Notes under the pieces: model-generated | What the model was told of the DNA's origin: nothing | Databases searched by the model: none | The model's input: the letters and a program-made list of their open reading frames with translations, nothing else | Part shown: positions 32,956 through 43,943 of the stretch, in pieces | Position numbering within the stretch: position 1 is the first letter of the stretch | Layout: each line of letters starts with the position of its first letter | Translations under genes and position numbers: made by a program | Source of the DNA: Rhyacophila brunnea | Lineage: Eukaryota; Arthropoda; Insecta; Trichoptera; Rhyacophilidae | Length of the DNA stretch: 64,000 nt | Direction: 5' to 3' | Assembly: GCA_022495005.1 (NCBI GenBank) | Contig: JAGYXB010001616.1 | Location: 1-64,000, forward strand

Positions 32956-34165
32956 CCAGACAACCAGGAATATGTTTTTACCAGGCATGAATATTTTAGA
33001 CATTCACTTTGTCAAGTTATACACATTTATATTTTTATAAAAATCGATGTTTTTTAAAATGAATATAAAAAATATTAAAAATATGGATTACTTAGTCAAA
33101 ATTCTCTTACACAAAACATAGAACATAGAACTAAATTTTAATAATAAATATGACCATAAAAAATATATGTGATAATAAGATGGGATACTTTGACAAATAC
33201 ACATTTCATAACATTTTTTTACAATTATTATAAGTTTCTTTGACTTAAAATAAAAAATATTTTTCTTTGTAATGTTTTCAGATACAATACATTTATTTAT
33301 GTATACAGTTTAAATCGTAAATTATCTAAATAATGTCTCAAATTGCAAGCTTCGTATTTTTCCGCTAGGTGCCTCTGGTAGGTAGAGGTGTCACCTTAAC
33401 CATGCTCCATGCGCTTGCAAAATAATTTGTCAGCAGCAAGCAGAACTAACGTACCTACCTATAAGATTGCTTCTATTTATAGTACAAATTCTATGATCGG
33501 GAGTCGGGACTAACCAGGACACAAATCTATAATAATATATATGAAAAATTCAAACATAATATTTTCAATGAGGCAAAACTGATTAATTTATTTTTAATCA
33601 AGGGCCTTCAATTGATAATGAAGTAGGTGGTCTAACTATCCAACAAGCAAGAATAATTTAATTATACCAAATAAGCAAGTACCTAATATCAAGCACAAAA
33701 ACTCGACAAACCTAATTCAAATACCCACAAACACTTTTTTAATAACACGATCTTTATCAACAATATTGATTCTTTAATTAAAAACTCATTAATGTATGAA
33801 ATACGTGTATGTCAGTTCACACAATGATAACAACATGACGTATTATCCCAAAAGGCTTTTATTTATGAATTTGATTATATCTTGGAACACTGTCAGTGAC
33901 GATGATTGCCTACTGAAGGGAGGTAAACGATTTGTAACCGAAAATACTAGTACACCCTTCAATTATCTGCTAAAAATAGTTATAACATAATATGATACAT
34001 AATTAATTGCTAACGATAAATCCATAGGTAATAAATAATATGACAAATGAAATCGATGACATTTTAAAAGCCCACAGATAATAATCTAAAATATTATAAA
34101 TTATAACTTAAACAACTACATATTGTGAAATCAAACCAAAATCGAGTTCTGTCTGTGGCGCCGCC
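32956..34165. other. AT-rich non-coding stretch
   Basis: Homopolymer-rich sequence with no supported gene, RNA or paired repeat. Confidence 0.45.
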
Positions 34166-34458
34166 GCGACACCGGTGTCGCGCTCATACATAATAAGGAG
34201 GTCTTTGTATTCGAATGAAGGGGCCTTTGTATTATGTTTATGAACGCCCCATAGATAATGAGTCAACGCGTGTCCGATACTCTTTTCCGTCGGCCGCTAC
34301 ACTTGTTTTTATTACCGCAGCCAGTTTTATGTTCTAATTTATAACGCGAAATTATGCGTTGACTCATTAGCTCTGGGGCGTTCATAAGCATAATACTTTA
34401 CCCGTTTATTCGAATACAAAGGCCTCCTAAATTATATCAAGCGCGACACCGGTGTCCC
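34166..34458. repeat. Foldback element with palindromic GACACCGGTGTC tips
   Basis: The left arm (GCGACACCGGTGTCGCGC, GGAGGTCTTTGTATTCGAA, TTATGAACGCCCCATAG, AATGAGTCAACGC) is inverted at the right with a few changes. The arms are about 110 bp and the loop about 70 bp. The tip itself is a palindrome. Exact borders are uncertain. Confidence 0.7.
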
Positions 34459-34710
34459 GTTTGAAACGGGCCTTATGTTCGTAATCAAATAGTAGCCTAG
34501 TGCAAACACATTATATGCCGTTTGCAACGCGCAATGAAATTAAAGTAATTTACCTACCACCACTACACAACGTTAGCCTTCTTCATCCATTTCTAAGGCG
34601 AGGAGAAAAGTAACAATATAATTAGTATACCTTGGCGCCAAACGCCCGCAACACACAAGTGATAAAGTTTCCCCTTCGTAGTTTCTAACCCCATGTCTAA
34701 CATGTGTCGT

Positions 34711-34800
34711 TTTTCAACGTATTTTTGGATCCAGAGCATGGACCCAATAGTTTGAGTACGTGGCTTATATCAATTTCTAGTAAAAAAAAAAAAAAAAAAT
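34711..34800 (+). mobile_element. SINE 3' fragment
   Basis: The stretch from ATTTTTGGATCCAGAGC through GGACCCAATAGTTTGAGTA to CAATTTCTAGT followed by an A-run matches part of the body of the SINE at 28201-28444. Only the 3' part is present, and the A-run at 34782-34799 may be its tail. Confidence 0.55.
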
Positions 34801-35002
34801 AAGAAACCTCTTCGGGAGACAAAATGGTCAGATAGCAACGATGGAGTGGTGAGGTGAAGTGACATGTGGGTAGAGGGCGCACGCCTACATCGAACCGTTT
34901 TCGAATAACGCACTTGCAATAATTCAACACAACTACAAAGTCGCCGTCTATGACTAGTAATTAATAAATTTAGCTAATGTGTTAAGAAAATTCGTATTTT
35001 AA

Positions 35003-35165
35003 AATTGAGGCGGTCAGAGCAGAAGTGGCGTAACCCACAAAAAATTCTAAACGGAGTTAACCATTGGAAGAGGTTCCAGAGCTAATAAATGGAACCTCTT
35101 CCAATGGTTAACTCCGTTTAGAATTTTTTGTGGGTTACGCCACTTCTGCTCTGACCGCCTCAATT
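35003..35165. repeat. Perfect palindrome, 76-bp arms, 11-bp loop
   Basis: Bases 35003-35078 (AATTGAGGCGGTCAGAGCAG ... GGAAGAGGTTCCA) and 35090-35165 are exact inverse complements, with GAGCTAATAAA between. I compared every base and saw no mismatch. It is non-coding. It may be a very young foldback MITE or a hairpin RNA source. No clear target duplication was seen. Confidence 0.9.
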
Positions 35166-35475
35166 ATTTTCACGAGTTGGGGACATGAACGTTAAATAAT
35201 CGCCGAGTATTGATTGCTGTATTGCCAATCTCTAATGGTAAAAATAAACTTACATGAATAATAAATAGCTTGAACATTGAGCTAGATAGACCCTGAGAAA
35301 TGGCCACCGTATGCATAAATTACTTTCCGCTTACAAGATAAGGCTAATTAATTCTTATGTATATGTTTATGATTTAAGTCCTAATTAAAATAGCAAAGTT
35401 ACATATCTGCTTCTATTTAAGGAGCGTCTGCACGACGCGTAATATGGTGGGGCAGTTGGTTGGGCGATGCATTAA
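35166..35475. other. Non-coding stretch
   Basis: The stretch is AT-rich with nothing recognised. Confidence 0.4.
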
Positions 35476-35554
35476 GCCGTGTCCACATTGGCAACAAGTT
35501 GCTGGCAACCTCATTAAATTTTACGATTATTATCATAATTAATGTGGACACGGC
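35476..35554. repeat. Short inverted pair GCCGTGTCCACATT
   Basis: GCCGTGTCCACATT is exactly inverted at 35541-35554 (AATGTGGACACGGC), enclosing about 50 bases. It could be a very small MITE or a hairpin. Confidence 0.5.
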
Positions 35555-35661
35555 AGTACGCCTGACAACAACATGGCTGACGATGAAGACGCCTGAAAAC
35601 GTCTTCATCAGAGGTAACTATCATACGCGGAAGAATATTCGAATCAATATAACTCAGGACC

Positions 35662-36095
35662 GAGTCTAGGACGATTCGGCGCCGGGACAACTGGGCGCCA
35701 CGCAATCGAATGAAATTTGAAAATAAATTGACGTTTGTGAATTAAATGTACTTTTAAAAAATATATTTAGTATTATTATTTATATTTAAATTATTATATA
35801 AGAATTTAAATAAGCACATGTAAATAATGAGTTAATTGAGCATTGCATTGAGCACCTACTTACGAGAAGTTTTTTTTTATTTTCATATAATGCCTCAGGC
35901 ATGATAATTCTCAATCCACAATAAAAAAAAAAAAAAATATGTTAAGAGCAAAATGAATTAAAACTACCAAGTAGTTGATAGAAACTGATTCCTAAGAAAT
36001 TCCTTGTCTTTCTGTATCAAAATAGTAACGAACGTCTATTTATTTCATTCGATAGTGCGGCGCCCAAGTGTCCTGGCGCCCAGTTGTTCCATTCC
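35662..36095. mobile_element. Foldback MITE with 10-bp target duplication (MULE-like)
   Basis: Inverted arms (CGGCGCCGGGACAACTGGGC and AATCGAATGAAAT on the left; TTTCATTCGATAGTGCGGCG and TGGCGCCCAGTTGTTCC on the right) enclose an AT-rich interior. ACTCAGGACC occurs at 35652-35661 and again at 36096-36105. A 9-10-bp duplication suggests Mutator-like transposition. A related arm lies near 18640. Confidence 0.7.
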
Positions 36096-36105
36096 ACTCA
36101 GGACC

Positions 36106-37098
36106 ACATCATTTTATATACATCATTATCAGCAGCGCGTTTCTTTGACGCAAATGACGCAACCGATTCATCAGACAATTTAAAAGAGTTAAAAACAGTC
36201 AAAGTAATTAAATTATATTGATTTTTTAAAACAAGATGGGTATTTCTCACAAACTGAGTGTAAAATATTACCCAACGCATGACAAAATTCCTGCATTTAT
36301 AATTTAGTAAATAATATTCGTGTTATAAATTCATGGAAGCTATTTTCCATAATTATTATACTAAATTGGTACCTAGGCATAATGCTGTATGTACCTACTT
36401 TTGTTTTGTGATTTGTAAGAAAGGAGAGTTTCAATTAAACCGAGTTTGTATAATTATTATATAAAATTAAAATAATAACTAATTTGTGCATGTTGTCTTT
36501 TTTTAGTGAAATATCTTTTATAAAGAAGTAAAATTAATATGTTACATTCAATAAGTCAATTAAATAATATGGCTGTCCTAGGACTTTTTTCCTACCACAC
36601 AGTCTAGCTTCCTTCAAAAGGCACCCACCATCCCACCCATCCTTAGCCACTGGTAGAGTATATTATGTTTTATAACTTAATAAATAACGCGCCACGTTCT
36701 ATTTTAACATAGAATATAAAAAAATCGGAAAACCATCGTAAAAATCCCTAAAACAAGCATGGCATTCATAAACTACAAAATAAGTTGTTTATTGTAATGA
36801 GCCGCCGGCGCTGGTGGGTGTAGGTACTACTGACTTCACAACGCTTGGATTTTTTAAATGCAATTTCAACCATATGCGTGGATACTTTTTCAATGTTGTC
36901 GGCGAAAACACCAATTAGATACTTAGACACTACTTAATACTTTGGACGCTGAAGACACACCCGGCGCGTAATGACCAGGCGGCCGATCGATGTAATTAAC
37001 TCGCGTTTTAAAGGTGGTTATTAAAAAATCATTATCTAGTCAGCAGCGAATGAGTTAACTAGTGTCATAAACGTAATCCGATTTCGGCGGCATCGGTC
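36106..37098. other. AT-rich non-coding stretch
   Basis: No gene or paired repeat was recognised. Bases about 36795-37000 are somewhat GC-richer but have no coding pattern. Confidence 0.4.
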
Positions 37099-37311
37099 CG
37101 GTCGGATTTTATTGCTTAGAGTCGAAATGTTGTTTTTAAACGATCGACACATTAATAGTTTTGCTCGGTTTACCTGAGAGTACCTAGCTCGTTATAAAAG
37201 TGAATAAATGTATGGAGAAAATTATAAACTAAAATGTCAACGAATGTTTCCTCATTACATCCGAGGTCTCGCTATTTCCGTGATTGTAATAACAATAACC
37301 AAGTTCGACCG
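37099..37311. repeat. Dispersed repeat with CGGTCGAA ends, copy 2
   Basis: Same unit and orientation as 5298-5495, with CGGTCGGATTTTATTGC at the start and CAAGTTCGACCG at the end. Differences are scattered substitutions and small gaps. Confidence 0.65.
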
Positions 37312-37504
37312 TATGTAGTAATAAATAAATAGATAGATAATATACGTAAAAAGATATTTTTAGAATATATTAAGTAGCTACATCAATTTCATCCTAGAGC
37401 CGGAGTGCAAAGTTATGAATCATATACTCTACGTACATGTGTTTGACCACGATTAAATAAACGAAATCAGTAAAATCAGAACGTCGTCTTTACCTAAATA
37501 TAAC

Positions 37505-39621
37505 TAGGGCCCGGATGTATATGCTAGTGCATGTTTTGTTAGGGTGTATGCAGAGCTATGAGAGTTACACAGAAATCTGTTTTGAAAGACACAGAATCCA
37601 AAAATTAAATTTTATTGTGCATATAAATGCATATTTGAGACGTTAGAGCATATTTGAGACATAAGTGCATATTTCATAAATAAATGCATATTTTAGAGCT
37701 TTTGAATGTTTTATTTTAGTTTTTTTTTTATTATTTTATCGAAATATAACTAAGTTAGGAAGGAAGTTAGTTTAGCTGCACTTGCATTTTTAATGCCATC
37801 TCCGAGCTGTGGATTTATCAGTGGAAAAAGTGAAGTCAACTCGGGTACTATTATTTAAAGTTTGCCCAAGTGGACGTTGAGAGTAGGGAATCCAATCCCG
37901 GGATCCCGAATCCCGGGATCCCGGGATCCCGAGCTATTTTCGATACCTATGAATCCCGGGATTGGTAAACATAATCCCGGGATTTCGGGATTGATATCAA
38001 TTTTTATGGAAAATAAAATAAAAACTAAATAACAGAAAAAATACTTTTAATAACAAATAACTAAATTAGAAATAAACTGAGTTTGATAAAGTTGTATTTA
38101 TACCCATATGTAAGTTGCCGATTCATTTTATTTTTTCACATAAATCAAGAAAAATGAGAAAGATTGGAATAAAACAATTCTTCGCACTTTTAACAAAGTA
38201 ATTCCACCATGATCTCATAAGTTTTACAGCAGTTTCATATTTGGCTGATTAATTAGATTTATGAAGCGGAAAGGCCATACACCAACCACGATATGCTTTA
38301 CTATTTTAAATCTAGCTAACTTAATTAATGAGTTTTTACTACCAGAAACAGCAATCTCATATTAAATTCACATTATTATTTATATCACAATATTATTTAC
38401 TCCATTAAACTTATGTATTTTCAAGATTGAACAATTAACATAATTAATAATAATACGAGTTACAAGATAAAAAAAACATTTTATATACAACGTTTTTAAA
38501 TTTTCTGTTGAATTATTATACTGAATATGCTCAAACTTGTACTTGTATGAATTAAATAAAAAATAAACAAACAAACAAATATAAAATACTGAAATGTCAT
38601 TTTGACATTTCATTTTGATTTCCATAGTAACGCACGTATATATTAATAATTTAGTTGCTAGGACAACCGCCTTAGTAACCAATAATAGTCTTTAACTTTT
38701 TACGGATTTTTCTGAAATAACTTTCTATACAAAATAGAATTAATTGAAAATGAATTCGATTCTGCTTAAAAGATGGCTAAAGGTATTAAATGAATGCATT
38801 GGCATCGTGTTCTGCTATATTCTAAAAGTTTCAAATACACTAGCTAGCCGGGAAGTTAGTTAAAAATCGATTATAAGATTTGTACCGGACAAACAACCAC
38901 CGGACAAATAAGAATACGAGCTAATGAAAACATTGTATAAAAATGTCTTAAATAGTATAAATTATACTAGATTTATTTTTGACCGATTTTATTAATGTTA
39001 TTTGTAAATATAAAAAAAATGTATTAGCAATGGAAAAAATGCCAATCCCGGGACCAGTCCCGGGATCCCGGGATTATCAAATTGTAATCCCGAAATCCCG
39101 GGATCAGAATTTTGGCTCGGGATTGGATTCCCTAGTTGAGAGGTAGTTTTCCGCATATAAACAAAATACTGACAGATACATATGCAGAAAAATTTAATGC
39201 CAGAGCATAATATTGAAAAAAATAATGTATTTTTTTTTCGGGCAAAAAACAGAAAATAGTATTTAGGAATAGTAGTGTGTCGTTTTTGTTTTTTATGTTG
39301 TGTTTGGTTTACATTGCATTTATTATTCAATTATTTGTAGGTACTTGTGAAAAAACTATTTTGAAAATTGTAATTGATTAACTTTATATTCTTTGTTTTT
39401 GTTTTTTGTTCTGGTATCGTATTATGTTGAAAAATTATTAACTAGTTATTCGATTTTTTGTCGGTAATATTGGGTGAAGTGGGTATTTATAATTATTTCC
39501 CATAAAAAATGTCAATTTTTAACTGCATATTTCTTCGGTTTTAGTGCATATTTTATTGATTTTAAGTGCATACGTGCATGCATATAACCATGTTTTTTGT
39601 TGCATACAAATCCGGCCCCTA
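37505..39621. mobile_element. hAT-type element with TGCATAT subterminal repeats, hosting a nested hAT
   Basis: The ends are inverted (TAGGGCCCGGATGTATATGC left; the right end reads inward TAGGGGCCGGATTTGTATGC), and AATATAAC flanks both sides (37497-37504 and 39622-39629), an exact 8-bp duplication. TGCATATTT-like words are repeated near both ends (about 37618-37690 and 39525-39585). The CCCGGGATC-family hAT at 37884-39134 is inserted within it. Without that insert the element is about 860 bp and has no transposase gene. Confidence 0.88.
37884..39134. mobile_element. Non-autonomous hAT element, CCCGGGATC family, copy 2
   Basis: The ends are TAGGGAATCCAATCCCGGGA and ATTGGATTCCCTA, with GTTGAGAG on both sides, an exact 8-bp duplication. 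The subterminal tips are nearly pure ATCCCGGGATCCCGG repeats. Relative to copy 1 it carries about 500 extra bases (about 38430-38940), probably a further insertion or a longer ancestral interior. No transposase frame was found. Confidence 0.93.
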
Positions 39622-39629
39622 AATATAAC

Positions 39630-41008
39630 AATTATTTTCACCGAAAAACATCAAGTTACCAACAAAATCGTAATTACAAAGAAACTCCAAAGAGGGGAGA
39701 ATTTTATGAATAAAATAAAACATGGTTTGTTTCCTGGGTTACAACATTTCATGTGGACGTAACAGTATAACTGGTGTGTTTTTTAAAAATAACATGTTTC
39801 TGCTTATCAACAAAATACATTTCACTGATAACGTGTAAAATGGGAAGTAGGTCTAGGTATACGATATCTAAACACACTGCATCATACAGCAAATTGTATG
39901 TTTTTATAATATATAATATTTTGGTTTCATATTATATTACTTATTTATAGTCATTCTCCGAATTGGACAGTTCATCTCACTGCTAGATACTATAGTACAG
40001 TGACGTCCAACCTTTTCTGGTCTAGGGGCAGCGTTGACCACACCAAACCTCAAGTATAATCCACAAATAGAAAAAAAATAAGTATACATAATAAAAATTG
40101 ATTAGGTATGTCTTGAGACTTTAACTATTATCAATTTGCTGTATTCGTTAGTGGTTGGAATATCACGATGCGCCAGTAATGCCAAACCTATGACACGCGA
40201 GTCACCAATTTATTAACACGTCGACCATTTTTGCGGGAAAATTGTGAAAAGGTTTTTTTTAATTTTTAATAACAAAATAAGTAGGTATGGACCTGTAGTA
40301 ACGTAACATTTAGCAACCGCTATTTTGAAAATATGTGGCTCAACATATTATAATGTTTGCTAAGAAGCATTTTTCGAATTTATATCAAATCAAAAGCAAC
40401 AAATCATCGTTAAGGCCCTTGGTGATTTTTAGACATAAATAATTGGTTTTGATTGACAATAAAATCACGAATACATAAATTGGTAGTGTCAAACAACGAC
40501 AAATAGGTACCTCACTTAATTTTCAAATATAATAATGTATATATCTGACAAGCGGTTATAGAAATGTGTACATGCTTTGACATACATTATAAAGGTTAGC
40601 CATCACTGATATTATATGCCATCTCACTTGGCCATCTTCCAATACTATATAATTATAATTCATAGTTCGTACACTACTTCCAATTCCATTCATTTCTTTC
40701 TCGGCGTTTCGGCTATAGGCCATTCGCAAGAGATCACATTACAAGGATCATTCTCAAAATTCTCTGCCTGGTCACCATTGCTAAATTATTTCGATTGTAA
40801 GTCCCGGTTTGGTCGAATAAAAATAATACACTTGAATAAGTTGTACCATGATATACCTAGATACTGCGCCAACAACGTATAGGAATATTACTATCTTAAT
40901 AAGTCGAAATGTGACAATATTGAACAGGACCTCAGCCCGGAAACAAGAAATACTATCTGTGGTCTGTCTATGATAAGCAAATTTGGTCATTTTGAGATAT
41001 GTATACAT
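39630..41008. other. Non-coding stretch
   Basis: Near 39992 a hAT-tip-like sequence occurs (CAGTGACGTCCAACCTTTTC) without a matching partner. The remainder is AT-rich with no supported gene. Confidence 0.45.
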
Positions 41009-41524
41009 CAATGTTGCCAACCGTACTATAATTATAGTATTTGTTCTAGAATTTTGGTCCGTGTACTATTTACGATAGGTATTAAAAAGATATAGTACGT
41101 CCAAAAAATTATAATTTTGAATATCATAAAAAAGTGTATTTTTATCTTAAAAATTTAATTTCAATATTAAAAAAGTACTAAAACTTCGATATTTCCGTAC
41201 CTACTTACTAAAAGGTGCAATACTATAATTTCGTAATAGAAAAAAGATTTGGCGAGCCGAGTAAAAAAGTTCTTGGAAAAATATTTAAAAAGCCCTTGAC
41301 TTAAAATGCAATTTATTGAATTCGCTGCTAAGCATTTTTGATCTGAAAAGGTAGGTAGGTAAATAAAAAGGGCCTCGAAATTCATCAAATTCGTTTATAT
41401 TTTGTGAGAAACAAAAAACCTATACATTTACAACAGATGACAACACATACTATAATCTTTGCCAAAATACTATAATTTCTTGGACCGCGTACTATAATTC
41501 GGTGACAAAAAGATGGCAACACTG
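41009..41524. mobile_element. hAT MITE (CAGTGTTGCCATC family), larger copy
   Basis: The left end CAATGTTGCCAACCGTACTA and the right end AGATGGCAACACTG are inverted repeats. The flanks GTATACAT and GTATATAC are similar, with two differences. TATAATT and TAGTA words repeat inside, as in the 8008-8221 copy. Confidence 0.75.
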
Positions 41525-41932
41525 GTATATACATACATACACCATAATACAGTTTGGTGAACTATTTTATTTGGTAAATCCAAACTATTTCAATAATTAT
41601 TAATATTATTATATAAATTGATAATCAAGTTAAGAAGATAAATAGGAAACTTCCATTACTTTTCAAACGTTTTTTCGATTAAATACGTAGTTTTTACAAT
41701 GCCTGCATTGAAATAATAAATTAGACATTTCAACTTAATAATAAACAATATTACAATAAAAAAACCAACTTTCAATGGCTTTAGTTAGATGGTGTTTGAC
41801 TATACGTATTCACGACATCTACGAAAAACATATTATAAACATTGCAAAAAGCATGTGTCTTACGAATGCACGTCATTCAAGAGGGATTCTGTTGTTGAAC
41901 ACAAGGCAATAAAACACCTGTTTGGTTTTGAT
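41525..41932. other. AT-rich non-coding stretch
   Basis: Nothing is recognised. Confidence 0.4.
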
Positions 41933-42689
41933 TAGGGAATCCAATCCCGAGCCAAAATTCTGATCCCGGGATTTCGGGATTACAATTTGACAATCCCGGG
42001 ATCCCGGGACTGGTCCCGGGATTGGCATTTTTCCATTGTTTATATAAAATTTTTATATTTACAAATAACATTGATAAAATCGGTCAAAAATAAATCTATA
42101 ATTTATACTATTTAAGACATTTATTGTTAATAATGTATACGTTCAATCTTGGAAATACACAAGTTTAACGGAGTAAATAATATTGTAATATAAATAATAA
42201 TGTGAATGTAATAGGAGATTGCTGTTTCTGATAGTAAAAACTTAATGAATGGATTAGCGAGATTTAAAATAGTATAGCAAATAATCATGGCGTACTTATG
42301 GCCTTTCCGCTTCATAAATCTAATTGGTCAGCCAAATCTGAAACTGCCGTAAAACGTATGGATATCATGGTGGAATAACTTTGTTAATAGTGCGAAGCTA
42401 GATTAGATTTTTAATAATTTATGTGAAAAAATAAAATGAATTGGCAACCTACACATGGGTATAAATCAAACTTCATTCAAACTAAGTTTATTTCTACCAT
42501 AGTTATTATTTATTGAAAGTATTTTTTCTGTTATATTTTCGCTTTTATTTTATTTTCCATAAAAATTGATAAAAAAAATCAATCCCGAAATCCCGGGATT
42601 ATGTTTATCAATCCCGGGATTCATAGGTATCGAAAATAGCTCGGGATCCCGGGATCCCGGGATTCGGGATCCCGGGATTGGAATCGCTA
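41933..42689. mobile_element. Non-autonomous hAT element, CCCGGGATC family, copy 3 (inverted)
   Basis: This copy is in the opposite orientation to copies 1 and 2. It is flanked by GTTTTGAT on both sides (41925-41932 and 42690-42697), an exact 8-bp duplication. The last tip reads ATTGGAATCGCTA, slightly diverged. Inward repeats of ATCCCGGGATCCCG are well preserved. Confidence 0.93.
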
Positions 42690-42697
42690 GTTTTGAT

Positions 42698-43186
42698 TTA
42701 ACATACCGAGCATCACAAATCCACACAGTGATATCAGCTCGCGGATACTGAGAAAAAAATATCACTTTATCTGTCATATCACGACGTTTATTATCTTTGC
42801 TTATTTTTATCCAGATTGCGAGCAGTAAATGTGTACAGAAACATTATATTTTTATATCTTTCCTTCCGCGAAGCAAACTTTTAATATCTCACGACCTGGC
42901 AGTCTCTCTCTCTCCGTTTGCTTTGTGCAAATAATTATAATGAAATTAATAATGTAAAGCAGGTGTTTTATCAATTTTCTCGAGACAAAATAATCTAGAT
43001 ATTAGACGTTAGTATAAAAACATATAGACATAAAAAGTATCGTCAAGTATTTTATTAGTAAATGTGTCAAGGAAACATTGGAAGATGAAAAATAATTAAT
43101 AACAAAAGTGAAGAACCAAGCGTTGTTTCTAGCCAGGGAACTCACAGTGTTTCTAGCAATATAAACAAACAGCAGGCATTCATTAA
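42698..43186. other. AT-rich non-coding stretch
   Basis: A CTCTCTCTCT tract lies near 42904. No gene or repeat pair is supported. Confidence 0.4.
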
Positions 43187-43763
43187 GGTGATACATCAGT
43201 GAAACGGCAAATAATTTTCAACTATAGGCGCGACGAAATTTTGGACTCGCTGGCATTCGGAGAGAGAACGTCGAGCTGGAAACACATCAATTTGTTTCGT
43301 GATGGCGACGGGGGTATTAATTCTTAAATCGTGTAAAGATGACTAAAAACGTTACCCATTTACTTGAAAAAGAAAACATGTCAATGAATATATTATTATT
43401 GTTACTAATAGAACAATAAACAGAACATTAAATGGACGCATGTTGGATTTATATAACAAATTATATTTCGTTCGGCATGCGTCATTTTCACCCGCGACCC
43501 GCAATCCATTGCGTCCATTTAATGTTCTGTTTATTGTTCTATTAGTAAAAATAATAATATATTCATTGACATGTTTTCTCTATCAAGTAAATGGGTAACG
43601 TTTTTAGTAATCTTTACATGATTTAAGAATGAATACTCCCGTCGCCATCACGAAACAAATTGACGTGTTCCCAGCTCGACGTTCTCTCTCCGAATGCCAG
43701 CGAGTCCAAAATTTCGTCGCGCCTATAGTTGAAAATTATTTGCCGTTTCACTGATGTATCGTC
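43187..43763. mobile_element. Large foldback element with TTAA borders, arms of about 250 bp
   Basis: The left arm (about 43187-43440) and the right arm (about 43510-43763) are inverse complements with only scattered differences. Outer tips read GGTGATACATCAGTGAAAC and, inward from the right, GACGATACATCAGTGAAAC. TTAA abuts both ends (43183-43186 and 43764-43767), as in piggyBac-type insertions. The central 70 bases are unique, and there is no coding capacity. Confidence 0.85.
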
Positions 43764-43873
43764 TTAATGATGATATTTGGATCTCTTTTTTCGAAATAAT
43801 AAACTAAGCACGTAATAGAACTAGAGTATTAAAAGCCATTCGTTAAAATTTGTCGTAATTAAGTAGGTATGAT

Positions 43874-43943
43874 AGCATAGTGGTTTATGTGCGTGGGCGC
43901 GATACCCGAGAGATGCAGGTTCGATTCCTGCGGGGTGTCATTA
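43874..43943 (+). repeat. tRNA-like sequence, probably a SINE head
   Basis: TAGCATAGTGGTTTATG resembles an A box and GGTTCGATTCC is a perfect B box, spaced as in tRNA. The putative 3' acceptor half (GGGGTGTC) has no partner at the 5' end, so it is not an intact tRNA gene. It is more likely the head of a truncated SINE. Confidence 0.55.

Noticed and set aside
43874..43943. Functional tRNA gene
   Set aside because: The B box is perfect but the two acceptor halves do not pair.
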